Part shown: positions 17,858 to 26,578 of the stretch, in pieces | Position numbering within the stretch: position 1 is the first letter of the stretch | How the letters are laid out: each line of letters opens with the position of its first letter | Source: Acidaminobacter sp964416305 | Lineage (GTDB): Bacteria > Bacillota > Clostridia > Peptostreptococcales > Acidaminobacteraceae | Length of the DNA: 64,000 bases | NCBI GenBank assembly: GCA_964416305.1 | Contig: CAYQDM010000006.1 | Span: 70,406 to 134,405 of the forward strand | Reading direction: 5' to 3' | Notes under the pieces: model-generated | What the model saw: the letters and a program-made list of their open reading frames with translations, nothing else | The model's database searches: none | What the model was told of the DNA's origin: nothing | Translations under genes and position numbers: made by a program

Positions 17858-18015
17858 CCATTTTTTACCCACATGCCGCAACCGCTTTTAAAGGTTTTTA
17901 TTGGAGTCTTTTTTCAATGGACATTTATATATTTACCCTCTCACCATAAACTTTCTCAAATTTATTTTTTCTATACAAATATGATACAATTATAAGATCT
18001 TACCGGAGGTGAAGC

Positions 18016-20112
18016 ATGTCATTTTTTAAAGTACTTGAACAAGAACTTAATCTATTCTTTGGTAAAGATCAGCAGGATGCCATTTGCCACTTCGAAGGCC
18101 CTGCTTTAACACTTGCAATACCCGGGAGCGGCAAAACAACACTGATGCTCGCGCGGGCTGTCTATTTGGCTGAGCATCACGGACTCGATCCCAGAAACCT
18201 TCTCAACCTGACTTTCAGTAAAGCCGCCGCCTCAGATATGGCCGAACGCTATGCGGTCCGTTTCCGCCCACACTTCAGGCATCAATTTGAATTTTCGACC
18301 ATTCACAGCTTTGCCTTCAAAGTGCTCGGACAGGTATGGAGAGAACGCGGGATCCGCCCTAAAACCCTTTTGTCGCATCAAAGAGAGCTCTTGTCTGCTG
18401 CTGCCTTTCAAGTTATGGGCACGCGTCTGAATGACGACCAATATGAGACTCTGTCGAATCAGATCGGCTATTCGAGGAATATGATGTTTGCCAGCGGCAA
18501 ACTGGCTTCAAGCGGCTTGGATTTTCCGGAGATCGACAGGATTTCGGATGCCTACGAAGCATTAAAAGCCAAGCAACACGTCATGGACTTCGACGATCTT
18601 CTGCTGGCCACCCTGAAACTGCTGCAGGAAGACAGTGCTATTCTGAACCGCCTCAAGAGGCGCTATCCCTTTGTCCAGATTGACGAAGCTCAGGATACTT
18701 CCAAGGTTCAGCATGAGATCTTAAAAAGGTTGGTCTATCCTTCCAACAACCTCTTCATTGTCGCAGATGATGACCAGGCAATTTACGGTTTCAGAGGCGC
18801 CAGCCCCGAGCTGCTCATGAGTTTTGAATCGCAATTCCCGGGCGGCAAGCTGTATCATCTTAGCAAAAACTACAGATCAAGACAGGAAATTATTGATGTG
18901 TGCTCCGGAATAATCTGCCATAATCAGACGCGGTATGACAAAACGCTGACCACGGACAGAGGCAAAGGCGGCAAAGTCACCCTGATGGAGTTTGAAACTT
19001 ACAGCGATCGAAACAAGACAATACTTGATCAGCTGAAAGATCACGCCGCCTCGGGCCAAACTACCGGAATTTTGTATAGGAACCACCTTTCAGGTCTCTC
19101 TCTAATGGATGCGTTGCTCGAGGCCGGCATCCCCTTCAAAATTGAGGCTGGAAGACGTACTTTATCAGACCATTGGCTGGTTCGGGACATGGAGGCATTT
19201 CTCAAACTGTCATCGGACCCCACGGATCTGGACGCCTATTTGCGCATTGTGTATAAGACTGAGCTGCGGATCAACAAGGAAGCTGTCGAGACCATCCGCC
19301 TCAATCATCGGGGCCGGGATGTGTTTGAGGTCAGTCTTGAGACCATCGGCAGAAAAGGGCACTCCAGCGATCGAATACGGCGGGTGCAGCAAACGGTCCG
19401 CGGTTTAAAGCGCATGAGAGCTGCCGACTTTCTTGAAACCATTGATGGTGAGCTGGGCTATTCAGGCTATCTGGAATTCGCTCAGAATTCACTCGGGCAA
19501 TCTGCGGACCGCATTCGCTCCATGTGGTTTTCACTGATTGCTGTCGCCAGTCGGTTTGCACGACCAGAGTCATTCTTTGAACGTCTGGCTGCACTGGATC
19601 AGTATCGTCCAAGCGGCGACGACGCTTTGGCATCACTGTCCACCCTCCATGCCTCCAAAGGGCGTGAGTTCGACCACGTCGTCCTGGTAGATATTTTAAA
19701 AGGCATCTTTCCGGCTAAAGAGGAGTTTCGAAGTGATGCTGATCGTTTGCTTCTCGAGGAGGAGCGGCGGCTGTTCTATGTTGGCGTCAGCCGCGCACGT
19801 GAGAGTGTGCGGATCATGCATTCCAGATTTGGAGGCGGCCGGCATCTTCGCTTGTCTCTATTCGTCACTGAAATCATAGACCGCCTTGAACGCCTGCGAC
19901 CAAGCGCGGCTTCATCTGCCGCCGGCGTCGAATCACCGCCGCCTGAGATTCGCGGCGGTGCCGCCCATCATCTCAGATTCGGCCCGGGAGAGGTCCTCTC
20001 TCAAAATGGTGATGCAATAGACATTCAGTTTAAGGATAAGGTCAGAACCCTGTCACTCAAGCTGTGTTTAGAAAAAGGATTTTTGACTTTCCAGGACACT
20101 GGGTCACAATAA
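18016..20112 (+). CDS. UvrD/PcrA-like superfamily 1 DNA helicase
   Basis: An ATP-dependent 3'-5' DNA helicase by family, probably in repair or replication-fork restart. Motifs in order: Walker A IPGSGKTTLML near residue 36, motif Ia NLTFSKAAA, motif II QIDEAQDTS, motif III DDDQAIYGFRGA, motif IV around LSKNYRS, motif V STLHASKGREFDHVVLVD, and motif VI ERRLFYVGVSRARE. At 698 residues it is shorter than PcrA (about 720-740) and more divergent, so it may be one of the additional clostridial UvrD-like helicases rather than the main PcrA. The start has CCGGAGG upstream. It is convergent with recX across a shared hairpin. Confidence 0.9.
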   Translation: MSFFKVLEQELNLFFGKDQQDAICHFEGPALTLAIPGSGKTTLMLARAVYLAEHHGLDPRNLLNLTFSKAAASDMAERYAVRFRPHFRHQFEFSTIHSFAFKVLGQVWRERGIRPKTLLSHQRELLSAAAFQVMGTRLNDDQYETLSNQIGYSRNMMFASGKLASSGLDFPEIDRISDAYEALKAKQHVMDFDDLLLATLKLLQEDSAILNRLKRRYPFVQIDEAQDTSKVQHEILKRLVYPSNNLFIVADDDQAIYGFRGASPELLMSFESQFPGGKLYHLSKNYRSRQEIIDVCSGIICHNQTRYDKTLTTDRGKGGKVTLMEFETYSDRNKTILDQLKDHAASGQTTGILYRNHLSGLSLMDALLEAGIPFKIEAGRRTLSDHWLVRDMEAFLKLSSDPTDLDAYLRIVYKTELRINKEAVETIRLNHRGRDVFEVSLETIGRKGHSSDRIRRVQQTVRGLKRMRAADFLETIDGELGYSGYLEFAQNSLGQSADRIRSMWFSLIAVASRFARPESFFERLAALDQYRPSGDDALASLSTLHASKGREFDHVVLVDILKGIFPAKEEFRSDADRLLLEEERRLFYVGVSRARESVRIMHSRFGGGRHLRLSLFVTEIIDRLERLRPSAASSAAGVESPPPEIRGGAAHHLRFGPGEVLSQNGDAIDIQFKDKVRTLSLKLCLEKGFLTFQDTGSQ

Positions 20113-20149
20113 AAAACAAGCAGATCTGCGGTTTTCGCGGCTCTGCTTG
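20111..20149 (-). terminator. recX terminator, shared with the helicase gene
   Basis: Arms CAAGCAGA (20117-20124) and TCTGCTTG (20142-20149) with a further TGCG/CGCG pairing inside. On the minus strand it is followed by TTTTTTATT, a strong tail for recX. The plus-strand tail is weak. Confidence 0.8.
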
Positions 20150-20160
20150 TGATAATTAAT

Positions 20161-20793
20161 TTAATACAGTCTGAGTTCAAGGGTGTCTGCGACTTTTCGG
20201 ATCAGCCCCTGGCTGTAGCCTTTTCTCTGAAGCAGCCCAATGACGCGCATGGCAACTTTTCTGGGATCCTCACCTACGTTACTGGCAATTTTTTTTCGAG
20301 CCAGCGCCAGAGCGGCGTCCAGCTCCTCTGCCTCACGATCCTCATCGTTATTGCCGCCCAATGCAGCATCGATCACAGCACCCGAAACGCCCCGACGCTG
20401 CAGATCACTCCGAATTCGCCTGCTTCCCATACGTCCGCGGTTTTGTTCGTCATATTCTTTGACCGCCTTCAAATCGTTCAGATCGTAATCGCGCTCCAGC
20501 CGCGCCAGAATGCTGTTCACCAGGTGGCTGTCCACCTCTTTGGAGTTCAGATAGCGCTTTACCTCTGCTGCAGTCCTCGTCCTGGACAGGCAGTAACGCA
20601 GCGCCTTCTGCCAAGCTTCCAGGGATAACTGATCCTGTCTGAGTGTTTCAAGGTCGTCCTCGGAGAGTGACATGCCGGTCTCCAGTTGATATTTCAGGAT
20701 CAAATCCAGATGACAAGTGAGACCTAAGCTGCCATCCAGCCAAACCTCGACCATAGGCGTCATTTTTTTGAACGTGAGCTTTGTGATCTCCAT
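20161..20793 (-). CDS. recX: RecX-family regulator of RecA
   Basis: RecX proteins bind and restrain RecA filaments. This one shows the three-helix repeats of the family: ALRYCLSRTRTAAEVKRYL, LARLERDYDLNDLKAVKEY, and GSRRIRSDLQRRGVSGAVIDAAL. The N-terminal ~60 residues form a variable region typical of Gram-positive RecX. The start is the ATG at 20793 (MEITKLTF, 210 aa) with GAGGT 7 bases upstream; a longer reading to 20874 would overlap the divergent TraX-like gene. recA is not in the window. Confidence 0.88.
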   Translation of the reverse strand: MEITKLTFKKMTPMVEVWLDGSLGLTCHLDLILKYQLETGMSLSEDDLETLRQDQLSLEAWQKALRYCLSRTRTAAEVKRYLNSKEVDSHLVNSILARLERDYDLNDLKAVKEYDEQNRGRMGSRRIRSDLQRRGVSGAVIDAALGGNNDEDREAEELDAALALARKKIASNVGEDPRKVAMRVIGLLQRKGYSQGLIRKVADTLELRLY

Positions 20794-20860
20794 AAATAAC
20801 CTCATTTCGAAATAAATCATTGCTGCCTGTTTGTCCAAGTCAAATGAAGAGGTGCTCAAA

Positions 20861-21514
20861 TTGGAAGATGCCATTAAAAAACCGGTTTATGACGATACCC
20901 TTAAACTGGTCGCCATTCTTACTATGCTCATTGATCACATTGGCTATCTATTATTTCCGGATCAAATTGTTTGGCGCATGATCGGACGTTTGTCCTTCCC
21001 AATCTTCGCCTTTTTGGTTGCGCGAGGCGCACGTCTGACCCGAAGTCAGCCTCGTTATCTGCTGAGAATGCTTCTCTACGGTCTGATCTCCCAAGTCCCC
21101 TACAGCTACTTTGTCCCAAACGGGTTGAATATTTTCTTCACCCTCGCCGCCGGCCTTGGCATCATTCTATGCCTGTCTCACCGTCAACTGTGGATCAAAT
21201 TTTTGGCAATTCCGATTCTCGCGAGCGCCTGGACTATTGATTATTCCTACGGACTCTACGGTCTCATGTTGATCCTTGCCTTCCACCTATTTTACCAAAA
21301 ACCAGTCCTCATGACCCTCGCACTGACAGCGCTTTCCTGGTATTACTGGGAAACGACTCGGGTCTCCATTCAAGTTCTTGCACTGGGAGCGCTGCCGCTC
21401 ATTTATGGATTGCCTTACACCGGACTGCGTCTGCCAAAGCATGTCGGCTATTTGTTCTACCCTGTCCATATCACCCTATTGCTTTTAATTCGTCATTTTC
21501 TATGGACGGTATGA
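20861..21514 (+). CDS. TraX-family membrane protein
   Basis: A multi-pass membrane protein of the TraX family, first known from F-pilin N-acetylation but widespread in Firmicutes without conjugation genes. The family opening is clear (LKLVAILTMLIDHIGYLLFP, then GRLSFPIFAFLVARGA), with about 7 hydrophobic segments across 217 residues. I chose the TTG at 20861, preceded by AGAGGTG at good spacing, over an upstream TTG at 20831. No pilin or conjugation gene lies nearby, so an acyltransferase role on another substrate is a guess. It is divergent from recX, with only 67 bases between starts. Confidence 0.8.
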   Translation: MEDAIKKPVYDDTLKLVAILTMLIDHIGYLLFPDQIVWRMIGRLSFPIFAFLVARGARLTRSQPRYLLRMLLYGLISQVPYSYFVPNGLNIFFTLAAGLGIILCLSHRQLWIKFLAIPILASAWTIDYSYGLYGLMLILAFHLFYQKPVLMTLALTALSWYYWETTRVSIQVLALGALPLIYGLPYTGLRLPKHVGYLFYPVHITLLLLIRHFLWTV

Positions 21515-21516
21515 AT

Positions 21517-21882
21517 TCACTCAGTGCTTTTACGCCCTTGTCCTTCGAGCCAGGTGCCAAGATGTTCACTGTAGGAGCGGCTTATAAACTGCGCCACTTC
21601 TTCGCAGAACACCTCGTAGCGTTCAATGAGCTCAATGGCTTCTGCTGTCAAGGTTGCGCCACCACCTCTCGATCCTCCTACGCGTCTGACGACCAGCTCG
21701 AGACCGAGGTGCTGTTCCAGACGGCGAATAACATGCCATGCCTTTGAGTAAGACATGCCCATTTGCCTGCTGGAAGCACTGAGTGAGCCTGTGGACGCAA
21801 TGCCCTTCAGCAGCGCAACCGGTCCGCTTCCCAGTACTTTTTCGCCCTCGTCACCCAACCATAGTCTATATTGGATCTTCAT
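21517..21882 (-). CDS. ModE-like winged helix-turn-helix protein (DNA-binding domain only)
   Basis: Similar to the N-terminal DNA-binding domain of ModE, the molybdate-responsive regulator: GPVALLKGIASTGSLSASSRQMGMSYSKAWHVIRRLE and RVGGSRGGGATLTAEAIELIERYE. The molybdate-binding C-terminal MOP domains are absent (121 residues in total). Such short proteins occur in anaerobes next to molybdate/tungstate transport or molybdopterin genes, but none are here. The start is the ATG at 21882 with GGAGG close upstream. An unusual folded element lies just upstream of the start. Confidence 0.82.
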   Translation of the reverse strand: MKIQYRLWLGDEGEKVLGSGPVALLKGIASTGSLSASSRQMGMSYSKAWHVIRRLEQHLGLELVVRRVGGSRGGGATLTAEAIELIERYEVFCEEVAQFISRSYSEHLGTWLEGQGRKSTE

Positions 21883-21922
21883 AGCCCTCCACCCTTCAAT
21901 CCTGTTCCTGTGTGAATAAACA

Positions 21923-21997
21923 GGACTGGCCAACTATTGCCCGCAGTCAGGATTTCATTCGCATCCTGACTGTGGACTGGTTTGCCAGTCCTTTTTT
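21923..21997. ncRNA. folded element with alternative pairings
   Basis: GGACTGGC at 21923-21930 can pair with GCCAGTCC at 21984-21991, enclosing a 10-base perfect stem CAGTCAGGAT (21944-21953) / ATCCTGACTG (21963-21972). The same GCCAGTCC can instead form a local hairpin with GGACTGG (21974-21980), followed on the plus strand by TTTTTT (21992-21997). On the plus strand this is a terminator; on the minus strand it would be the leader of the ModE-like gene. No gene on the plus strand leads into it except distant traX. Confidence 0.6.
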
Positions 21998-22024
21998 ATT
22001 GCAAGCCACTATCTCAAAGTCTTT

Positions 22025-22465
22025 CTAAAGTTCTATCTGCATTTCTGCCCAATCCTCAGTGGTTTCAGTCAATTGAAACCCAACGCGTTCCAGAACTTTC
22101 TGCGCGTGTCGATCCCCCGGCTGAATCAGAGTTCGGATTGCACCGCCTGCATAATCATAATGCTCCACGAGAAAATTGACACATTCAGTGATAAAGTTGC
22201 ACCCCAGACCCATCCCTGTAAATTCCGGCAAGAGCGCGCCGCTCATTTCAAGGATGTCGTCCTCGTCAAAGGCGACCTCTGCAAATCCGAGGATCTCATC
22301 TTCCTCGCTGATGGCGACAAAAATGTCCACATTGGGATCGCTGAGGAGCGAATCAATGTCCGTCTGGTTTTTCTCAGAATCGAAGCACGCATAATCATTG
22401 CCATGTTTGTAACTGATGATGACCTCCGCATCTTGTTCACGCATAGGTCTGAAAGTAATCTCCAT
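22025..22465 (-). CDS. GNAT-family N-acetyltransferase
   Basis: An acetyl-CoA-dependent acetyltransferase of unknown substrate. The fold signature is in EILGFAEVAFDEDDILEMSGALLPEFTGMGLGCNFITECVNF, where the GMGLG stretch matches the acetyl-CoA pyrophosphate loop, followed by IRTLIQPGDRHAQKVLERVGFQ. The ATG at 22465 (146 aa, MEITFRPMREQDAEV) has AAGGAG upstream and is the natural start; a longer reading would run into the amrS stop. It lies 46 bases after amrS on the same strand. Confidence 0.85.
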   Translation of the reverse strand: MEITFRPMREQDAEVIISYKHGNDYACFDSEKNQTDIDSLLSDPNVDIFVAISEEDEILGFAEVAFDEDDILEMSGALLPEFTGMGLGCNFITECVNFLVEHYDYAGGAIRTLIQPGDRHAQKVLERVGFQLTETTEDWAEMQIEL

Positions 22466-22511
22466 TCGAACACGCTCCTTTCTTGTGAGATATATACCCC
22501 AAGTATACCAT

Positions 22512-23501
22512 CTAATCCATCCGTATTGGATGAAGTGCGCCACATTTTGGACAATGCTGATCTGTTATTCTGACACGAATCTCATAACCAAAGCGCTGAA
22601 CAAGGATTTCACCACAGTTGGCGCAATGGGTCGCATGATCTCCCTCGCTCAGATTACCTATGTACACATAGTTTAAATATTGGCTTGCAGTATCTCGCGC
22701 CGAAAACAACGCTTCTTTTCTCGTCTCAGGATGGTTCATCAAGTAATTGGGATAATACCTGCTGATGTGCAGCGGCGTCTCCGGTCTTACGGCAGCCACG
22801 CGCTTTGCGAAGTCTGACAGTTTCACGGGATCATCATTCTGACCTTCAATCAACAGCCAGGTCAGCTCAGTATGAACCTCCTGCCTTTCAAGCAGAGCGT
22901 CGAGACTGCGGAGTACCGGTTTTAATGTCGCCTTGCAGACGATCTCATAAAAGCTCGGATCATTAGCCTTGACATCAAGGTTGACTGCGTCTGTGAAGTC
23001 CAGCAGAGCTTCCCAGGGTTTAGGATTCAAATATCCATTGGTCACCAAAACATTTTTGAATCCTGCTGCCCGATTGAGTTTGAAGACTTCCAGAACATAC
23101 TCAAGGTTGACAGTGGGCTCATTGTACGTCGCCGCAATGCCAATGCTGCGAGGCTCTTCAAGTGCTCGTGCCAACAGCTGTTCAGGCGATAAGGAGACAG
23201 ATGGCGCAACCAATTGAGATATTCTATAATTTTGGCAGTTGAGGCAATGCAGATTGCATCCAAAGGACCCAAAGCTGACAATGTCACGACCGGGATGGAA
23301 ATGGTAAAGCGGCTTCTTCTCAATGGGGTCCACGCCAAAGGAGGTAATCTGTCCATAGGACGCGCTGAAGAGTGTCCCGCCTTCATTTTTCCTGGCCAGG
23401 CAGTCCCCGCTGCAGCCAGGCTCAATCACACAGACTCTCGGACACAATTGACACTGTACGCCGGATGACTCACGCTTGACATAGAACAAAGCTTCCTTCA
23501 T
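22512..23501 (-). CDS. amrS: AmmeMemoRadiSam-system radical SAM enzyme (AmrS)
   Basis: A radical SAM protein formerly annotated as pyruvate formate-lyase-activating-like. It has an N-terminal cysteine cluster (CQLCPRVCVIEPGCSGDC), the radical SAM motif C-X3-C-X2-C in GCNLHCLNCQNY, and a C-terminal zinc-ribbon-like pair (HCANCGEIL and HCPKCGALHP). In most genomes AmrS is encoded with AMMECR1 and MEMO1-like proteins; neither is in this window. Its reaction is not established from sequence. It lies 34 bases after the pyrophosphatase gene on the same strand, suggesting one operon. Confidence 0.88.
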   Translation of the reverse strand: MKEALFYVKRESSGVQCQLCPRVCVIEPGCSGDCLARKNEGGTLFSASYGQITSFGVDPIEKKPLYHFHPGRDIVSFGSFGCNLHCLNCQNYRISQLVAPSVSLSPEQLLARALEEPRSIGIAATYNEPTVNLEYVLEVFKLNRAAGFKNVLVTNGYLNPKPWEALLDFTDAVNLDVKANDPSFYEIVCKATLKPVLRSLDALLERQEVHTELTWLLIEGQNDDPVKLSDFAKRVAAVRPETPLHISRYYPNYLMNHPETRKEALFSARDTASQYLNYVYIGNLSEGDHATHCANCGEILVQRFGYEIRVRITDQHCPKCGALHPIRMD

Positions 23502-23535
23502 TCTCCCACCACCTTATGATCTCTACTTCTGCTTA

Positions 23536-25167
23536 TCAGCTCATCTGTCTGGACAGGCCTATTTCTTCCAGAAGACGCGGTATGACCTGTTTTTTTCTGG
23601 AAAGCAGTCCCGGAACAAACACGCCTTGAACTTCATTTACCTCAAAACTTTTGGTGATCAGCCCTGTAATATTGGATTTATAATACAAACACGACCCCTG
23701 GCTAAGGAGATCTGTCGCCATAAAGACAGTCGCATCAAAGCCCTGCTCTTTATGAGTTTTCTGAACCATTTCAAGGATAGCCTCTCTGCGGACTTCCACT
23801 TCTTCCAGACCATAGGTGAAAATCTGAGAAACCCCTACCGAGGTATCAGCATCTCTGAAAATTTTGAAATCCTTAAAGAAAACAGCTTCTGCTGTTTGTC
23901 CTTCAAGAGAGGTCCCTGACTTCAACAGGGCTTTTGCATAATTTTCCATATCGAAATCGTTGCCTATCAACGAGGTCAGCCATTCCGCCATAAGGCGGTC
24001 ATCCTCAGTAGTTGTAGGCGACTGAAAGTTCAATGTATCTGAAATGATGCCCGACAGAAGTATGCCGGCTATATTTGAGGGTGGTACGACCCCCTCTTCA
24101 CGAATCAGGTCCCCCACGAGAGTGCAGGTGCTTCCAACAGGTCTGCAGACGAACGTCAGCGGGCGGTTGGTGACGACATCCCCTAGCTTGTGGTGGTCGA
24201 CAATGGCGAGAATTTCTGCTTCCTTCAAGCCGTCTACACTTTGAGCGTATTCGTTGTGATCCACCAGGATGACGAGATGTTTATTCGGCCTCAGCAAATG
24301 TCTGCGGGAAAGAAACCCCACATAGCGGCCGGAGGCGTCCGTCACCGGAAAGGTTGTGTGGCGGCTGCCCGCCATGACTTCACGCGCTTCCGAAACATCA
24401 TCATGCTCATAAAAACTCGTCAGATTTTCGCTGATCATGATCTCTGATACCGGCGCACATGAGGCAATGAGCCGCGCTGTCTTTAAGGTGTCGTAAGGTG
24501 TTCTGATCATGCAGACATCCGACTCTCTGGCATGCCTGAGAATCTTCCCGGGGATGGTGAGTCCGCCGGTGACAATTATAAGTGCCGCCTTTTGTCTGAC
24601 TGCATGTTCCAGCACATCATACCTGTCTCCGACGATTACTATGGTCGATTCGTCAATGCTTGAACGATCAATCAGAGTATCCTTATAAAATGCAGCGACC
24701 AGCACTTTGCCTTCAATAATTGAGGAAGAAGCGTGGAGAATCTGAGCCTCGAGGCCATCTACCATATTGACAAGTGTGGTTTTCAGCAGATCACCCTTCC
24801 AATTGAAAAAGCCCATGGCAATGTCTTTCATGGTGACAATCCCCACTAGTTTTCCATCCGGCTCAGTGACCGCCAACGCTTTGGCTGACGCATCACCCAA
24901 GTTTCTGTAAGCCGTCAGAATGGAATCCTGAGGCGATAATGACGCATGCCTGTCAAACTCCAGATGCCTCACATCCGGACGCACTTCTCTCAAAAGCGGC
25001 GGGAGCTCAATGCCAAAATGATTCAGCGCAAAGCGCGACTCAGACGCTGCCTCCCCCAGCCTGTAAGCGATGGCTTCATGCCCCTGGGCGCGTTTGAACC
25101 AGGCCATGGCAATGGCAGAGGCTATAGAATCCGTATCCGGATTTTTATGTCCAAAAACATGAATCAA
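23536..25167 (-). CDS. ppaC: family II inorganic pyrophosphatase with CBS and DRTGG regulatory domains
   Basis: A Mn/Co-dependent cytoplasmic pyrophosphatase of the nucleotide-regulated type. The DHH catalytic domain starts at residue 1 with HVFGHKNPDTDSIASAIA, is interrupted by an insert, and resumes with ILAIVDHHKLGDV (the DHH motif) and a DHHA2 C-terminal domain (RKKQVIPRLLE). The insert of about 240 residues holds CBS1 (near 70-125), a DRTGG domain (near 130-245, VIVGDRYDVLEHAVRQKAALIIVTGGL) and CBS2 (SEIMISENLTSFYEHDDVSEAREVMAGSRHTTFPVTD). This architecture is known in clostridia, where AMP/ADP inhibit and diadenosine polyphosphates activate. The 543-residue length fits. It lies between the lipoprotein gene (19-base gap) and amrS. 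Confidence 0.95.
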   Translation of the reverse strand: MIHVFGHKNPDTDSIASAIAMAWFKRAQGHEAIAYRLGEAASESRFALNHFGIELPPLLREVRPDVRHLEFDRHASLSPQDSILTAYRNLGDASAKALAVTEPDGKLVGIVTMKDIAMGFFNWKGDLLKTTLVNMVDGLEAQILHASSSIIEGKVLVAAFYKDTLIDRSSIDESTIVIVGDRYDVLEHAVRQKAALIIVTGGLTIPGKILRHARESDVCMIRTPYDTLKTARLIASCAPVSEIMISENLTSFYEHDDVSEAREVMAGSRHTTFPVTDASGRYVGFLSRRHLLRPNKHLVILVDHNEYAQSVDGLKEAEILAIVDHHKLGDVVTNRPLTFVCRPVGSTCTLVGDLIREEGVVPPSNIAGILLSGIISDTLNFQSPTTTEDDRLMAEWLTSLIGNDFDMENYAKALLKSGTSLEGQTAEAVFFKDFKIFRDADTSVGVSQIFTYGLEEVEVRREAILEMVQKTHKEQGFDATVFMATDLLSQGSCLYYKSNITGLITKSFEVNEVQGVFVPGLLSRKKQVIPRLLEEIGLSRQMS

Positions 25168-25186
25168 AATGACACCTCTTTCTGTT

Positions 25187-26389
25187 TTATCTCAGTGTGT
25201 ATTCAAGACGGATCTTGTCGATCATGCCGGCGCGCACTTCGAAATACAGCGCGTACTCCCCCTGGGTTCCATGATCATAAATGTAATCCATATTTCCCGG
25301 ATCTGTTTTTTCATTTGGAACCGGCTCTGCTTCAGGATATTTCAACTTGAGCAGCGTAAGTGACTCACCTACATTTATGCCCCTTGAAGTACCGAAGCGC
25401 GGGTCTCTCGAGATCACTGAAGAAAGCCAGAACTTCTCACCATTAGGCGGCGCGAACAAACTGACCTGGGATTTGCTGAAAGTAAAGGTTCGAATGGTCG
25501 AACCGGTAAAAGTGTCAGCGCCAATGCCCAAAATGGTCTCTTCAATTTTTTCCGGTTTTCCAAAGATTTCAATGAGTTCTGCATCATCGAAAGTTGTTCT
25601 CAGCGGCAGCTTGACCGTACCATAAATCAACGTGAATTCCCTTTCGAGTATAAGGGATTTTGTGTGATCATAGAGTTCGAAGCCGCCTGAAGCGCCTGTA
25701 TTGGTCACTACTATTGCCGGTGCCGGAACAGCATTGGCAAGACCGTTGACTATCGTTTCCCAGACCTTCGACTCATAGACAGGCGTCATAATCATTTTGA
25801 CATCCGAACTGATCAGGTTTGGACCGGCATATAGCAGCTCTGATTCTTCCAGCCAAAGTGACACATGCAGTTCTTCCAGAGAACCGTCTTGTCTGAAGCA
25901 AAGCGGCTGCAGTGTCTCGTCAGCGAAACTCAGGCCTTCTGTGTTGGGTTTGAACACACTAGCGCCCTCTAGCTCTTCATCCTCTTTGACCGCTTCAGGC
26001 ACAAACAATTCTGCGCCTTCCTCCTGAAAAAACTGATAAACAGGCAGTCTCGACAAGATCCTTCCCGTCCAGAGCACCTGGTTCACGTCAGCTTTAAAAT
26101 ACTCCTCAATCAGTGCATTCAAGCGCTCCGCCTGATCCAAATTGTCAGGTGGATCAATGACGCCAATACCGGCTTGTCTTTCCAGCAGAAGGCCATTTTT
26201 AGAGGATTCATCCTTATAGGCGGTGTAGACCCAAATATTGTCCGTTTGTCTTCGTATGATCAGGTCACCCTCAACGTTATTTATGACATCCAGCGAAGTC
26301 AGGTCAGGCTGTTGGGGCTCAGCAGGCATACACGCGCTCAGCAATAAAGTCAGGATCAGAACTGTGATTAATCTGGAAAAACGCAACAT
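25187..26389 (-). CDS. lipoprotein of unknown function
   Basis: Not assigned to a family. An N-terminal signal ends in the lipobox LLSAC (Cys near residue 20), so the mature protein is anchored outside the cytoplasmic membrane. Residues from about 40 to 270 resemble a metallo-beta-lactamase-like scaffold (GIGVIDPPDNLDQAERLNALIEEYF, KADVNQVLWTG, LLYAGPNLISSDVKMIMTPVYES), but I see no HxHxDH zinc motif, so it would be degenerate. The last ~130 residues look like a separate domain (GINVGESLTLLKLKYPEAE). The start is the ATG at 26389 with GAGGTGG upstream (400 aa). An extended -10 promoter lies just ahead. It probably starts the lipoprotein-ppaC-amrS-GNAT run. Confidence 0.75.
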   Translation of the reverse strand: MLRFSRLITVLILTLLLSACMPAEPQQPDLTSLDVINNVEGDLIIRRQTDNIWVYTAYKDESSKNGLLLERQAGIGVIDPPDNLDQAERLNALIEEYFKADVNQVLWTGRILSRLPVYQFFQEEGAELFVPEAVKEDEELEGASVFKPNTEGLSFADETLQPLCFRQDGSLEELHVSLWLEESELLYAGPNLISSDVKMIMTPVYESKVWETIVNGLANAVPAPAIVVTNTGASGGFELYDHTKSLILEREFTLIYGTVKLPLRTTFDDAELIEIFGKPEKIEETILGIGADTFTGSTIRTFTFSKSQVSLFAPPNGEKFWLSSVISRDPRFGTSRGINVGESLTLLKLKYPEAEPVPNEKTDPGNMDYIYDHGTQGEYALYFEVRAGMIDKIRLEYTLR

Positions 26390-26427
26390 TTGTCCACCTC
26401 GCTTCTTGGGGTTAAACACGATAATTT

Positions 26428-26436
26428 ATTATACCA
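26428..26436 (-). promoter_or_regulatory. extended -10 promoter of the lipoprotein operon
   Basis: Minus strand TGGTATAAT (26436-26428), that is TG-N-TATAAT, about 40 bases upstream of the lipoprotein start. No good -35 box is present at 16-18 bases, which fits an extended -10 promoter. Confidence 0.6.
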
Positions 26437-26500
26437 TTTGAATGGGCGTTCAACGATGCCATTTTCATATGTATTTGGTTTTTAGAGAAAAATTTAACAA

Positions 26501-26567
26501 AAGGGAAGTGACGCTGATGCGGCGAAGGTCTGAACCCGAATCATACCGCACCAATCTCACTTCCCTT
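26501..26567 (-). terminator. his operon terminator
   Basis: Eleven-base arms AAGGGAAGTGA and TCACTTCCCTT at 26501-26511 and 26557-26567 enclose a smaller TGCGG/CCGCA stem. On the minus strand the hairpin is followed by TTGTTAAATTTTT. It lies 12 bases after the hisIE stop. Confidence 0.75.
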
Positions 26568-26578
26568 ATACAATAATA

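Noticed and set aside
20861..21514. Conjugative element suggested by the TraX-like gene
   Set aside because: No other transfer, relaxase or integrase gene is near; TraX-family proteins are common on Firmicutes chromosomes.
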